From Arbacia lixula (lineage: Eukaryota; Echinodermata; Echinoidea; Arbacioida; Arbaciidae), in contig OZ022581.1 of NCBI GenBank assembly GCA_963669155.1, positions 3,855,129 through 3,919,128 on the forward strand: a DNA stretch of 64,000 nt, given 5' to 3'. The translations under genes and the position numbers were made by a program. Within the stretch, counting starts at the first letter, position 1. Each line of letters begins with the position of its first letter. The notes beneath the pieces were generated by a model, which worked only from the letters and a program-made list of their open reading frames with translations, searched no databases and was not told the DNA's origin. Below, one piece after another: positions 21,485-36,800 of this stretch.

Positions 21485-24144
21485 TTAGAGTACGAGACTC
21501 TATTTGTCAGTTTGGATTAAAAATGTCCCAGAGTCTGGAAACCAGGCTACCTATATACCCAGTTTGGATACAGCATGGAAATGGTCTAAAGATCTTTGAA
21601 CTCCAAATTTTGATTTGTAAATATATACAAGATGAAATATCAATAGGCTAATGTAAATTATTTTCCATGGCTAATTAGTCCCATTAAGATCTCTTTTATT
21701 TACAACATGAAATAAATAATAAATAAGTCATAAGCATCGACACACTAAAAAATAAAACTATTTGCAGGCTGACATAATTTCATAACTAATATCAGCATGT
21801 ACCCACATTAGATCTCTACTGTGCAAAATATATGTGATATCATAAGTTAACCACAGATAAAGCCTTTTTGTTTGAATTTCAGGATAGGATAGAACAGAAA
21901 ATGATTTAATGTTTTTATGGAAGGTTGCCCAATACAAACTTTGTGCATTTCCTTCCCATTTTCTAGTTCTCATCAATGGCAAAACTGTTTTATCAGGTAA
22001 TATTACAGACACTTCACAGCCCGGTCCAACCTGCTGTAGCCACCATATGTTTATATGGACCACATTTTTTGTTTTTATCGAACAATACCCTTTTTCACTG
22101 AAACCTGTACATAAAGACCACACTCCTGTCTCCCTTGGGTGGTCCTTCTATACAGGTTTGACCATAAAGGTTAATCAAACTTCCACAGACAATGTAACTA
22201 AAAAGATTCACAGCAGTCCAAACTACAAGACAAATCATTATAACAAGTCACAGTGATACACATTTATCACATACTTATAAAGCTATATAGCATCTTAGCA
22301 AAGTGCTGTGCGATACCTATAGCACACTATGTATTAACACATGTGGACCCACAGTTCTTTTCTCAAGTGCACAGTGACCGGCGATATGGCAGGCATATCT
22401 CAGCACTATTCAATAATACCTATACTCAACAGGCAACCACATGCCTTGAGATGAGCCGAATATTTCAAACCACACAGACACAATGTCACTGCAAAGTAAA
22501 ATATGTATCACTCATAGATAATAGATTTTTGAGAAAAGTACTCTTCAATATTTCGGGCATGAAATAACACCTTCCATTTCAGTTCATAGATCATATTTCA
22601 ATCTGGAAAAGTTTTTCTTTCAATAGATCTTTCTACATTCAAAAGCTTCTTAAATATAATTTTGTATTAGCAAGAAATAATAGAGAGTTGTTAACATTTG
22701 AATTTCACTTGGATTAGATAAACATCATTCATTCATAGTTCTACCATTAATGTTTACAAAATTAGCAGACATTTACCAATCATAAGTTAAAATCATAGCA
22801 GTTAAAGCTTGTCAATACAAAAGACTGAATGATAAAAATAAATGGTTATATATGATAAACCATTGCCTGTGAATAATGCTGAAAATGCTGTAAAACTGAG
22901 CGGTTTACATGTTTTATGATTTATCAAAGTAATACAAAAACATATTTCATCTGATTAATATTTAACTGTCTATGTTTCCAAATTTTCTCAGCTTACTTTT
23001 AACACCTCTCTTAGTTCCCCCTCATGATATTACAGTGCTTATAGACACAGATATCTTGCACACTGTAGCTACCTAATTATATCAGAATCTGGCAAGCACT
23101 ATTTCAGTCAAGAGTATCTCACTAAATACTGACTAATGAAATAAATCTGATTTCAAGATTCAAGATTATCTTGAATGTGTTTAAATACATTTTATGAGCC
23201 ATGTTTGTTTTTATTACTTTACTTTATTTTTTCTTTGTGCAAAACATAGGTTAGGAAGAATATAATTAAATTCTTCACAAGATATCAATGATTAGCCCAT
23301 GTGCGTTCCCATTGCCTTTGGCAACGAACGTCTGTCAATTTCTATATGGGATAAGCTGTACCTCACGAAGGTCCTGTACCGTTCTTGGAATTCATCATGG
23401 TTTGTCTTCTAATCATCTCTCTACATTCAAGTGTAATGTTTACTTTCTTAATTGCATCATGCACTCGGTTATAATTTGTTTTACAGAAGGTTCGTTATTC
23501 CAAAGGCTTGTTAATGAAATAGGGCTTATTAATCCAAAAAAATGTTGTGATTCAATAATCTGAAAGTGAAATAGGTTTTGTTGATCCAAAAATAAAATAA
23601 GGTTGTTTTTGTGCATGTGCTGCAATCTTACAGCTAGCAACCAATACTGCAGAATCTTAAAATATACTCATGTATTGCACAAATGCAGAATAATGGTAAA
23701 ATGTAAAATGAAATTATGCAGCCCCAAGCCGATATCATACAAGAATATTGATACTACATAAGCTAAAAAAAGATAAATTTTAGATCCTACAACAAAGGAA
23801 ATCAAGCAAAAAATACATAAATAAAATGCACTAACTGATGCTAAAGCTTTGATTCCTAGAGCACATTGCTGCATTTCACTTATGAAGTCCATCGTGTAAC
23901 AACAAATGAGCAGGGTAAAACTTATGTGTAAAGCATGTAACAATGATTGCCCATTAACCATCTTGCACATTGACCATGCCCTTTTTAATACAGCTCACAT
24001 CTACTTGCAACAAACTCCATAACTCAATTGCTCCTTTGATTGACATCCCCCCTTCCCCCTCCTCCCCCTTCCCCCTCCTCCCCCCTCCTCCCCCCTCCCC
24101 CTCCCTGAAACAAAAACGTTAATACATCCATACTAAACTGCAAG

Positions 24145-24345
24145 TTAATCCATCCATTACCAGGCCTTGGAAAACACATTGGCTTACTACACCTTATTAA
24201 GGCAATGTTAGTGAGAGAGTTAGCCCTTATATTACCAGGCCTTGAAAACCCCATTAGTTAACTACACCTTTTATGCCAATATCAATGAGAGAATTAACCC
24301 TGATATTTCCAGGCCTTGTAAGCCTCATTGGCTTACTACACCATA
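24145..24345. repeat. Tandem ~80-bp repeat, three units
   Basis: 'taccaggccttg' / 'tccaggccttg', then 'ttactacacc' and 'atgttagtgagagagtta'-like text recur three times. Units are diverged. Confidence 0.75.
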
Positions 24346-27058
24346 ATGAAACAGTTAAGAATTACTATGCATGGTATCATGCAAATACCATTAGAATTAC
24401 ACATACACTTGATCAGAGCTTTTACCACTGTAACCTGGGCTGGTTGATTTCTGGGCCCAGTGAACATATCTCCTAATCCCCACTGCAAATAAAATTTACA
24501 CAAAATATGCACACACACGTCTCCTTCATTTCAGTTGCTTATGGCTTGAGCACAGTTGCTACGTGATGAAAATGTACACAGCAATAAAAATCTAAATTCC
24601 ATTTGGTATCAAATATAAACTTTGCAAAAAAATATTCTCAAATGTTATGATTTCAAATAAATGCAAACGAAACAAATGTACATGTATGTATTTACTGTTT
24701 TTTTCCAGTTTATACAAAAAATGACAAAAGAATTACTGCATCATATAGTGTATACAGTTTACAAGCATCACCATTTTCCACGTGTTTGACAGGTGGGCAG
24801 TACAGAGGGAGAAGGGAGTGGGGGGAAGGGGGGGGGGGGAGTTTGCCACACTTGCACACTGGGGGGAAAAGGGTTCCCATGGAAATGAAGCTAACAGCTA
24901 GTTATCCAACTTCCAACACAAATTTTGGAAAATTGAAGAAAAACAAATATTTGAAATGATAAGAAACTAGAATTGTCACCAGTAGAGATCATATTTATAG
25001 ACAGTGACAGGTATGTATCACCGCCCCCCCCCCCTTCTCCAGCACTCTTCAGCCCTTGAGTGATGCTTGTGATATACCTTTTACACCATTTCACAACTGC
25101 TGTATATCAACTGCATGTGGTGTTTTGTGTGCATTCATATATACATATCAACACACACAATTACCTACAAAATCACATTATCATAATCACATAATATTCC
25201 ATCGACTCTTTGAGCACAATTGATGCGTCTTCGCGCAGGTTCTGCACATGTTCAAAGAGCAGAATGGTGCATAACACACAAAGGGTTAAAAAAAACAAAA
25301 CATGTTTTATTATGAACATCAGCTTATGCTGACTCCTAGTTTGGTCTAACCCATGGTGGGTGGAATATTAACTCTTTCATTTACAAGAAATACACACAAT
25401 TCCTGTATATTAATGGTACCGTTAGGATCCCAAAGAGTGAATTTGTTTTCATTTCTAAAAAGAAGGGTCCTATTGAATAATGTATGTGAAATCCCCTTGA
25501 AACATTTAAAAGGAATTGGGTGGCTTTAATGAGTGCACATACATATCAAGTTGGGGATATACAACTACCAGCAATTAAGACTGGATTCCACAAATTTCCG
25601 TCTTCACACAAAGATTGTTTCTTCAATCTTACATAAAGAAAAAGATTTGGGACACCGAGGACTAAGCTAAGCTGAAGGCCATACTCAACATACCATGTAC
25701 AGTATTACTTTGCAATATACTGCCTTGTTACATTTGTCTAGCTAAATGACACAAAGAAATGTTTTCAGCCGCAAATCGAGAGAAGAACAGCACGCGAGAG
25801 AAGAAATCTATCAACCAAGTCAATGAGCATTAGAAAGAAGATTTTTAGAATATAGCTTTCACCAGTGTGTTATGCAACAAAAATTGCAACAAAACATAAC
25901 CTTTACTCTAAATTGTAACAGTTCAGTATAACATACCTGTAGATTAAACTACACTTAATATACAGCACACTTGGCAATATGCATGAACTAATTAACCCAT
26001 TCATCTGAATGGTCAAAAAATTGTTCAATCGGTCACTTGGAAGAATATCCAGACTCTTCAAATGGGCCAGATCTCAAAATCTTCTGAACAGTAATGAGAT
26101 GACTTTCATGACAAACAGTACAGATGAATGTGTGAAAGAGAGAAGAGACATAAATAAGAAGATAACGGAAAAGAGAGTGGATGAGAGGGAGAGAGGGATT
26201 GAGACAGGAGGACAAAGATCGAGACGAGGCAAGACAAGGAAAAGAAAGTAATAAATAGGAAGAAGAAAAGGACAAGATAAGATAAACTCAGCAAGCAAGG
26301 AGGAGAAAACACATCTGTAAACTATGAAGTAAAATCTAATCTTGATACAAACAAGTGCTTGGTACCAAAAGATATTCAATCATGCCTACAATGCTGAGGA
26401 ACCAGGCTCCAGAACTGTCGCTGAATTACATCAATTTTGGGCAAAATCTCTCCTCATGTCCATGGTATGCACAGCACCATGAAAACCACAATCACACAAT
26501 AGAGAATGCAGATGAAGACACAACAAGCAAAGGCCAATTCACATGAACAAGTTATCGCCGCGATTAATCACTCTTAGGCAACATTGTAGAAGTTGTTTTA
26601 GTACAGCTCTCATAGCAAACACTTTTCAGAGCATACTTTCTCGGTCACCACAGTCAAATAACAGATGACGAGGGTCAAATGTGAAACGTTCCAGTGAAGG
26701 ATAAATTAAGTTACATAACACCAATTGGTACACCTGCACATGAACTTCATCAGGAACATTCCGAATTTGCACATTTATGATTTAAACCACGTCCTACTGA
26801 GTAAATGTTGAGAAGCGGTGATCATCTAGCACACAACTAAGCACACACTAAACTACCTCGTTTATATAGTGACGAGAGTATTGAGAATAGTCGTATAATG
26901 TTATTTGAATAGAAGACTCACTTGTTGCTAGGGTAACAATACATTAAGCTGCTTAATATTTCAATACACTGCAAGACGGCCTTGAATACTTGCATCACAA
27001 AGAGGGACACATTAGTGGATTTAAATTAATATCAAAGGGGGAAAGAACAGTTAGGATC

Positions 27059-27064
27059 TTTATT
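27059..27064 (-). terminator. Candidate TAT polyadenylation signal (AATAAA)
   Basis: First AATAAA on the transcript strand after the TAT stop codon, about 670 nt downstream. Position is the only support. Confidence 0.3.
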
Positions 27065-27237
27065 AACTTCTACCGCGAATACCAGGTTGAAAAACAAAAT
27101 TAAAAGTGAATTAACTAAAATCCACATGTATAATGTTCTATTAAAATGGTGGTTGTTAAACAATCCTCTGCACCCTTTTACAGAGCAGTCCTCTTGATGC
27201 TTTCATCCTACATTAAATCACGTTCCACCTACATATA

Positions 27238-27420
27238 TAGTCTGGCTTCCACGCTGTTTGTCATTTCAAAGCCAAATTCAATAAATGGGTCTGGCTGCAG
27301 TAGACTAATCATTCTGTATTATTTTCCAGATTGAAAAAAAGAAAAGTCTTATGAGTACCAGACTTTTCTTTTTTCAGTTAAGAATCGAGTAGACTAATCT
27401 CCTGTGGCCTGGCAGCCAAG
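27238..27420. repeat. Dispersed repeat family D, copy 2, with central hairpin
   Basis: 'ctggcttccacgctgtttg' to 'cagtagactaatcattctg' matches 20765 and 51602. A hairpin 'aaaaaagaaaagtctt'/'agacttttcttttttc' lies near 27333-27377. The far end 'ggcctggcagccaagc' is roughly the inverse of the start. Confidence 0.6.
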
Positions 27421-27733
27421 CTATTACATAACCAGCACAGATCATTTGATGATAAGTCTTCAGTACTCTGGATGTAAGCCTAGTCCTTGAGGAGGACTGG
27501 TATTCATAATTTCTATCATCGACGATGCTAAGCTAGAGGACATGACACAACCAATGGCACAAATATACAAATACACACCAATGTCCCGGTTAGAGTCTCA
27601 CACCTCAAATGATGTCGCAAAAAAAGAAGGAAAAAGGAAGAGAGAAAATATCAGTACATTTCTCTTGGTTTGGCGGTCGAAGCTTGTATCCATTTGATCA
27701 AACGGATTCATTTTTTCAGCTGCCTGGCGGTTC

Positions 27734-27871
27734 TCAACCCTCCTCTACACCATTGATCTTCTTGCCGATGTAGTGCCGTGTGCAAAAGGCCTTGATCCTC
27801 TCGCAGGCCTCCTTGGTCTTGTCCTCCGGCACGCACAGAACAACGCGGAAGAAGTTGGGGTACTCAAAGCA
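27734..27871 (-). CDS. tat: TAT last coding exon
   Basis: It encodes [20 protein letters not shown], then [14 protein letters not shown] and a short [11 protein letters not shown] tail, stop TGA at 27736-27734. Arg393 binds the substrate carboxylate. GC-rich third positions contrast with the AT-rich introns. Confidence 0.96.
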   Translation of the reverse strand, partial: CFEYPNFFRVVLCVPEDKTKEACERIKAFCTRHYIGKKINGVEEG

Positions 27872-30800
27872 CTGTGGGTAAATAAAACATGCAATACACT
27901 AATGGTATGAAACAGTTTTCCTCAAGAAAGGTATATTCACAAGTATACACATGGATTTGAAATGTAATTCTTTTTACAAATGATTGTATGATGTGCACAT
28001 TTTCCCCAAAAAAATCCTGATAAAATCACCAAGACTGATGGAGAGGAAAAAAGGGGGCCAAAACCCAAACTTGTTTAGAGATGTACATGAATGGTGGGAG
28101 TATTAGTAAAAGTATAAAAACAAGAATTGATTACTCAAACAATGGTTGTTTCAATATTGAAAGACAGGATGTCTCTTTTGCACGTCAAAAATATACAATT
28201 GTGTAAAAAAAGAAACACAGAAAATGGAATAAGATACTGTATTAGAACTTACCTCCCAATAAAGAACTGCAAACTGACATTAAGCAAAATTATAATGATC
28301 GCTAGATTTTGAGGTTTGGGGCTATAGACTATGCTCACTGCAGTTCAAACATATACAAAGATGAAAGATGCTTTTTCCCTTTTCCTGAAAATGTTTGTGA
28401 AGCTATGACTGTGAGATTTCATACACCTTATTGTTAACATATACTGTTGATTCCTACCAAGTTTCAAGATTTTTGAATATGGGACACCCTGTCTTCAAGT
28501 ACACATTCCACTCCATAATTACAACTAGGTTTAGGCCAGGTTTAAAGGTAAAACCCCCGAATTCCACTTGCTTCTAAGAATATGGGGCTAAGAGTTTGTG
28601 GACCTTGTGTGGGTGTGTGCGGAAGTATACTTGTTTTATAGTTTTAAGATATCACTAGATTAATGCCACACTTTTTTGTTTCATTTACCTTTGCAAAATT
28701 ACAATAAGAACAGAAAAGAAGAGTTGGTGGATCTTACCTTTCCAGGCAGGCAGAAGACAGACTCCTCACACATGAGACACTGCACAAACTCCATGTCGTC
28801 CATGAACCCAGCAAAGTTATCAATCTCGATCTGACACTGCAACAATGATGAAGGATTTCTACATTCATATCCGGCAAATCCTATACATACACAGTCTAAA
28901 GAATACAGCGGACAACACAATTTTGCCATGATTCTACAATCGTAAGGGCCTATATCTGGAAATGTGATGTCAGCTTCTTGCACTAATTTAATGACTGGGT
29001 CCTGCAATTTAGCCAGTCACAGAGTTGTACCAATCATCGAATGATGTCATCTGCAGTGACCTTAACCTGTCTACAAAGACCATCCCAAGGGAAACATAAA
29101 AAGTTGTCTTTATTGACAGGGGCAATTGTATGGGATTAAATAGAGTGATATTTACAGAGCTGGTCTTTCTACACCTGTTTGGCTGGACATGGACTGCACA
29201 TTTCATTATAAATGGACCTCATGGCTTGCTTCCATGTGTCAAGAAGTTCCTGACACAGTACCGACCAATTAATCATTTCAAACAGATTTATCAAAGAAAT
29301 TATGTTTTCACACATTTGGTAAGGTGTTGAATGATTGTGCAATCCTCATACATTTACCAGCCAAAAACTTCAAAGATTTGCTTGTAAAGGCCACATAATG
29401 CACGAGAGGAAACAAGGCTCCTATTTGATTGTGACAATGGACACTAAAAACTATTCAATGGTGTGTGAGAATTGAATTCATTTGAATTGAATTCATTTTG
29501 GGATAAAAATGAACATAAGCATTCTATTTGTGTGTCTCATCATGCTACTTTTTAAGTTTCTTGTCTCATTTTTGATGTAATATCCATAGCAACTAATCTG
29601 TTTGTCCAGAAAAGCAATAAATTCTATCAATAATGACCATTATGCCAGACATTTAGACAATGTATATAGAGGCTGCCACTATATTCTGAAGAAGCGTAAA
29701 ATTCTTGATACAGCATATAAGTTAAAGTTATCCCATAATTCACCCCGCAGCAACATTCAGATGTTTCTTTGCAGTCCTGTCCACTCCTGGTCTATTCTAC
29801 TTGTATATGAGACAGGAAGTGGACAAATAATCAACGTTGGTGAAGGTGATGGAACGAAATATCACTTCCGAGGCGATCTGGATGAAGCTATTTTTCTGAA
29901 GCGCAGCTGAGGAATGACAGCGTATACATTCAGATCGCCGAGGAAGTGATAGTTTGTCTCATTGCCTGAAACCAAAAGTTGATTATTTGCTTTATATTCC
30001 ACATCTGAAACCAACTATCTACACCAAAAATGACAATTTGACGTACAAAAGTATTGTTTACTTCTCTACCTAACCCCGAGCAGCTGCCACGGAGAACGTG
30101 GGTCGGTGCGGCTACCGAGAATCTAACATTAGGCCTATCGTTAAGTTTAAATTTTCCTCTCCTCTGTTAGCAAAATGTGTCAATATACCCACAAATACTT
30201 TACACTGTAATCCATGGGGAGTCTCCAAGTCCAGACTGTTTTTAATTTTGTTCATGTCGATTTCACAGACAGATTTGTGATGGTTTACGCTGGCTTTTCC
30301 CTCCACTTTGAGCTTTTGTTTTAAACACACGACCTGACTTTACCACGCACTGCGGCGCCGAGCTACTGTCAGTCAATTGATAGTCCGAGTGTAATGCACT
30401 TTTATTTTGCGCGTACTCAAAATATTGATCACAATATTGTGAGGAGTGAAGAGATCAGCAAAACCAAAAAGTACTATTACCTAGAGTGTAACAAACTTTT
30501 CTTCTCAGGTGATCAGATGGGCAAAACTATGCTTTATCACGTGATCAACTCTTGACCAATCATATAGCAACATTCTTAGTATGTGGAATATAACAAAAAC
30601 TATCTGGATGTCCCTGCGAGGTGCATTATGGGAAGACTTTCTCCTATATGCAGTGTGGAGGACTGACAACAAAAGCACTGACTCACCATGAGATACATGG
30701 CTCCCTGTGGCATGATGGGATTGATCCCGGGCGTTGACTCAAAGCTCTTGAAACAGATTTCAGCGTTGGTCTGGAAACAATTGAATGAGAAATTATTTGA

Positions 30801-33800
30801 ATGCGAGTTGGAAAGATGTTGCACTTTAATTACAGTTTTCCTTTAACTATGCAATACAAGATTACAGTAATTTATTTGGATGAACCATTCATATTTGTCA
30901 TAAACTGATCAATTTATCAAATATTCATATGGAATGCTTGAAAGTGGAGTAATGTGATCAATACTAACCTGCATTACACTCATGGTGTTGTCATGGAAAC
31001 TGCTGGACGTCTTCTCAAAGATGGCTGGCAGGGCTTTCTGTACCAGCGTGCACGGACCCAGGATTTTAGTTGACAGTCTGAACAGACCAAGCCTCACCTA
31101 ATAGACAACGTGGCATCAATATAATGTCAAAAGTGGAAATTGGGTTTCATTCACAACTTGAAGACAGGATCTTTTGCAGGTCCCCCCTTTGATACACACA
31201 ATCTCCCTAGTGATGCTATGTAACTGGTACACAAAGGGTTAAATCTAATTAGAAATTAGCCATGTACATGTAATTGGTTAACTAACTACCATTACTACTA
31301 GCCTCATTGGATACTTTTTTCCATACCTTTCTATGCTTTACCCAATCAGTGGGTCAACTTTCAGAACTGAATAAAAATACAATACTCTGTACATAAAGAA
31401 TAATTGTAAATATGCTCTTATGGAAACCATTTTTTTTTTTGTAAAAAACAGAATAGTTAAGGAAATACTTTTAAAAATATTCCCTCACAATATCAAAGCT
31501 GGCAGTTGACTTTGAGCAGAATCATACTGATTTTGAGATATGGTGTAGGTTTTGTAAGGTTTGTCCAACCCGTTCCTGTAGCCTAGGCCATTAGCAGCTG
31601 CTATAATAATAAATGTAGAGTATGATTGCTATGTTTCAAACGAAAACAAGGATAGTTTTTCACTTCTCTAGAAGTGATTTCAAGGTTATATGTCATTGTG
31701 AAACTATGACTGTGAGATTTCATACATTCAATTCAATTCAATTCAAAATGGGTTTTATTTCAAAATCATAAAATACATGTATAAACATTCACTGTACATA
31801 TAAGTAAAGAGAAAATGAAAATGGAAGCTGCAAAAAACTTTACAGGTTTGAGGGTGCAGCTCCCTTACATATAAAATATAAATAAATGCACAATTGTTAC
31901 AAAAATATAATTTTCGTAATTGATTACATATAACAGACAACAAACAACATATAAATAATAGCAGACATACACACAGTCATACAACAGCACACCCACACAT
32001 ACACCCTATAATACATACATGTACAATGATATTAAATCGTTTGGACAATTTACGTTCGGTTACGTAGAATATTTAGATAAAAAGGTAATTTTCAGTTTAT
32101 CTTTAAAAGAACTTATTGTACTGGAAGAAGTTATATTTGAACTGAGAGAATTCCAAATTATAGGACCTTGATGTCTAAATAATTGAAGTATTTTAGTTGT
32201 TTTAACCTGATGGTAATGCAATTTTGAACTAGAACGTGTATTATGATTATGAAATTGGGTATTATACGAAAAGAAATTTGCAATATTAACAGGAAGTAAG
32301 TTATTTTCATTACGATACATTAGCTGTGCTATCTTAAACTTGGTGAGGTCAAAAATATTCAAAGTCTTTAAGCGAAGAAAAAGTGGCTTGGATGGAGAAA
32401 TATAAGAAGATGATGTGCAAATTCGTAGAGCCTTTTTCTGTAACTTATATATGGTATCTAACTTAGTAGGTGCTGTACTAGCCCAAACAACATTGCAATA
32501 TTGAATATAAGACAAAACCAATGAATTGTACAGCATAAAAAGATGAGTTTCAGGTAACACAGATTGCAGTTTGAATAAAAGTCCAACATTCTTTGATATC
32601 TTGTTACTAACTTCTCTTCTATAATCATCAAAACTTAATTTGTTATCGAATAGTATACCCAAGAATCTTACTGAAGGTGAGAATGACAATTTGACGTGAT
32701 CTATAAAGATTTCAATATTGGAAACATCACATGATTTACTATTTCCAAAGTACAAAAGTTTGGTTTTTTCAGTATTAATAGTCAATCTATTTGCTTTAAA
32801 CCACTGAGTAACTTTTGACAATTCATTATTAGTTATTTCAGATAGTCTATCAATATTTTCATGAGACGCTATGATTGTAGTATCATCAGCAAATAGAGTA
32901 AAATGGAAGAATGATGAAGATTTACACAAATCATTAATATATAACAAAAACAATAATGGTCCTAGAATAGAGCCTTGGGGCACACCACAAGTCATCTTTG
33001 CATTTGGCGATCTATAAGAATTATATGAAACAAATTGATAACGATTACACAAATATTCAGTAAACCATTTATGCGAGATGCCACGCACACCAAAGTTAGT
33101 CAATTTATATAGAAGAATTTTATGATCAATTAGGTCAAATGCCTTGGTTAAATCAATAAAGATACCATATGAATGAAGCTTTTTTTGAACATTTGACATT
33201 AAATAATCATGTACATCAATCAAAGCGAGTTCACATGAGTGGTTTGCTCTAAAGCCATATTGACAATCACTGAGTAAGTTATATTTATCGAGGTGTACAA
33301 GTAATCTATTGGCAACAATCCTTTCTAAAATCTTTGAAAAGCAAGGTAAAATAGTTATGGGACGATAGTTTTCAAATATATGTTCATCACCCTTCTTATA
33401 TACTGGTGTTATTTTACCAATTTTGAGTTGAGTAGGTACTACTCCGGTGCTAAGTGAATTATTAAAAATAGCAATGAGCGGTGCTTTGATATAATGGATA
33501 ACAGTTTTCAAAATTCTTGGACTTATATCATCAAAACCTGTTGAGTCTTTCATTTTGAGATTTCTAACAATTTCTAGTATTTCATGCTCATTTGTAGGAT
33601 AGAAAAAAATTGTGTTTTGGCAAGCAGTAGGCAAGTACGAAGCAAAGGTGTTATGGTCAGAATTGTGGACAGCATTATTATATATGGTACTGGCAATGTT
33701 TGAAAAGTATGCATTAAATTCATTAACTATATTCTGGTAGTCTGTTAGTCTAACACCATCTTTAAGAAAATACTCAGGAAGTGACTTTCTCTTTTTCTTA

Positions 33801-36800
33801 TTAATGATAGCATTAATGACTTGCCAAGTTTTTTTCATGTCATGTTTATGTTTTAGAAGCAGATCAGCATAATAATTTTTACGGGCAACTAGTAATATTT
33901 TATTAAGTTTGTTTCGATAAGATTTAAATTTGCGTTCATTTCCACGTGAACGTTTATTACAAAAACATTTATATAACTTATCTCTAGTACTCATAGATTT
34001 CAAGAAGGACCTTGTTATCCATGGTTTCCGAGGGGCCTTGCGTTTCTTACATTTTTTAAAGATGAAATTAGAGTTATATATTTCTTGGAATTTAGAGAGA
34101 AAAGTATTGTATGCTGAATTAGCATCACTGTTGTTTTGTACTTCCGACCAATCTATTTTTGACAAGTCATTTTTGAAATGTTGAATAGTCGTCTCATTTA
34201 TTAGTCGATATACAGGAGTGTTAATAGTTTCCTTAGAGTTGTGAGAGATACTAGAAGTTGGAACAACTGTAAAAATAGGTAAATGATCTGTGATACAATT
34301 ATAGAATATACCTGAATTTGTTTCTTTGCAAAGCACATTCGTTACAATATTGTCTATTAATGTTGCTGATGACAGGGATATACGAGTTGGTTTATCAATC
34401 AAAGGGTGAAACGAATTGTCATATAATACATTAACAAAGTCATTAATACATTTTACAGAAGAATAATTGAGAACATTAATATTCCAATCACCCATAATAT
34501 AAACTTCCTTATTCTCTTTCTGCAGTTTTTCAAGACAAATATTCAAACAGTCATTAAAATGAGATATATTAGTTTTAGGATCTCTGTAGATTACACCCAC
34601 AATAATATTTTTCTTGGACAGAAGGTTGATTTCAATAAATAGTGACTCACATAATTCCATAGGTAAATGAACATCAGTTCTAATAGATACATCCAAATTA
34701 TCACGGACAAAGAGAGCTACTCCACCTCCTCTACCATTGTTCCTATCATTGTGATAAAAATCATATCCACTGATATCAAAAAGAAGAGGTGTGTTATCAT
34801 GAATCCAGGTTTCACTAAAGCCATATATTGAAAAGGGTGCATCAAGATCAGAAATAAAATGACTAATGGAATCAAAGTTTTTGGATAAACTTCTAGAGTT
34901 CAAATGCAATAAGCTAAAACCTTCATTTTCTTTAAACATGTATCTACTTTTAAATTCATTTGACAGGAAGTAGTTACAGGAACTGCCACTTTGAGCAAAG
35001 TTTAAATCTGGGTCTATGTCATTGACAAAATCAAAATCACTGGATAAATCTTCCCCAACATCCATTTGCGCAGAGGCTGTAAAGAATGTATCATCTATTT
35101 CAGAGGTACCAATGTTGCTATTGCTGTATACATAGTTATGGAATACATCATGAAATTCAGTGTCACTAATAGAATAAAATGGGAGTATCTGTTCATTATG
35201 GAATTCTTCGAAGAAGAAAACAAATAGTGGCTAGTTGTATAGAGCTAAAAATACGTATGTGATAAATAAGCAAGCTCAGTTGATAAGTTACCACTAATAA
35301 GTTCAGGTAAATCAATGAATCTACGTGTTTAAATGTACATGTATAATCAAAGTTGCAAAATTCAGAAAAAATCCTCATACATACACTTTCACACACACAT
35401 TTATAATCACACATTATTGGAAGAAACAAAGTAACAAAGTAATAAAATACAAAGGTAAAGACAATGATAGTCTGTGCAGTTCAGAATGTTTGTAGAATGT
35501 TTGTAGATTGTTATAGCTGGGAATGCTTGAGGTTTAGTTCAGTTCGAGTCAGGGCTTCTAGTATCATAGATCCTTAAAATTACTAAAAAAAAAAAAAAAA
35601 GCAATACATGTACTAGAGGTGATCAAGTTGAGTTTGTGTGGAAATTAGTTTTTTCACTGGAGTTCCATCTTTGGTTGATTTGACAGTGACTAATATTCTT
35701 CCATCCACTGTCCACGCTGCTTCAACTTTAGAGCTGTCGATGCATTTCATAAGAAGCTCGTACCTAGCACTAGTGAGATCCTCATGGATTGAAAGCCCTG
35801 TGTTTTTCAGATTCTTTTTCACTTTCATTATTTCTGTTTTTTTTCTATACGAACACAATTTTACCAGTATGGGTCTTGGCTTTGGTTTGTTGTTTCCAGG
35901 ACCGACGATTCGCGCTTTTCCTGAGCGGTGGGAGCGGTCAATGTCCTCTTTGGTGAGAGGACATTTCAGATGTTTTGAGGCAACCTCCAGGACTTGTTCG
36001 TCTGTGTTCTCTCCTGGCACCTCCGGGATACCGTAGACTCTGATTGAATTCCTCCTGCTGTACTGTTGGATGTCATCTGCCGACCTGGTCAGAGACTGGA
36101 TAGTGTTGGACATCTTGGTAACAGTTGCTTCAAGTGCTGTTATGTTGGTGTGATTCTTCTCAACTTCATTCTGTAGATCAAACAACAAACTTTCCTGCTT
36201 CTCGAGTTTGTCTTCAACTTCCCGAAGTCGCTTGACGATCTCCTCTCGAACCTCGATGATTGAGCTGGATACGATCTTGCTCACACATTGCTGAAGTAGT
36301 CTCGAGAATTCATCATCAGTGAGCAACTGTTTCAGTATGTTCGAGATATCCTCTGAATTTGCTGAAGTGTCAACTTTTTCATCTGTTGGTGTAACTTTGG
36401 GCTGAGTGTTCTGCTTCCTAGTTCTAGTGGTTTTGGGGCTTGTAGTTCTTGCTCCTCTCTTGGGCCTTGCATGGGGCAACATGGCAGGACTGTCATGTAT
36501 TTCACAGTCATTGTTGGATGTGAGTTCAGCCATGACATAAAGTGTTACTGGTTCACACTCACATATCACAAGCTCTATACTGCAAGGTGACACAAAGTTC
36601 AGTATGTGGGACTGTGATGAAGCACAGTGACCAAGAGTGAGTTACCTTGAAAAAATAACTTGTCCCAAGATGACTAAATTGATGACCCCAGACGATTCCG
36701 CAGCCATTGATGAATAAGATGCACATTCAAAACAGTTCTACATGTCAACAATTGTACTAGTCCATTAAAAACAACAGAAAATTTGAGAAATCTGAGACCT

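Larger units (their letters stand above)
21490..27700. other. Intergenic DNA downstream of TAT
   Basis: Mostly AT-rich, with no ORF I recognise. It contains CCCCCTCCT repeats (24050-24105), G/C runs (24830, 25024) and a GA-rich patch (26110-26310). On the minus strand AATAAA at 27064-27059 could end the TAT transcript; the unspliced 3'UTR may extend further. Confidence 0.5.

Noticed and set aside
21758-22567. ORFs of 104-121 codons on both strands
   Set aside because: No recognisable domain, overlapping on opposite strands, ordinary AT-rich composition and no splice-supported neighbours.
23668-23970. 100-codon hydrophobic minus-strand ORF
   Set aside because: Chance AT-rich ORF; hydrophobicity follows from T-rich codons and nothing else supports a gene.
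29461-29510. GAATT-rich patch resembling the LINE 3' terminal repeats, possible solo LINE tail
   Set aside because: Only a few units match and no adjoining LINE 3'UTR sequence was recognised.
29602-29910. 102-codon plus-strand ORF
   Set aside because: It overlaps a diverged inverted-repeat element in a TAT intron and is antisense to the gene.
33930-36036. Plus-strand ORFs of 84 and 132 codons
   Set aside because: They are antisense shadows of the LINE ORFs.
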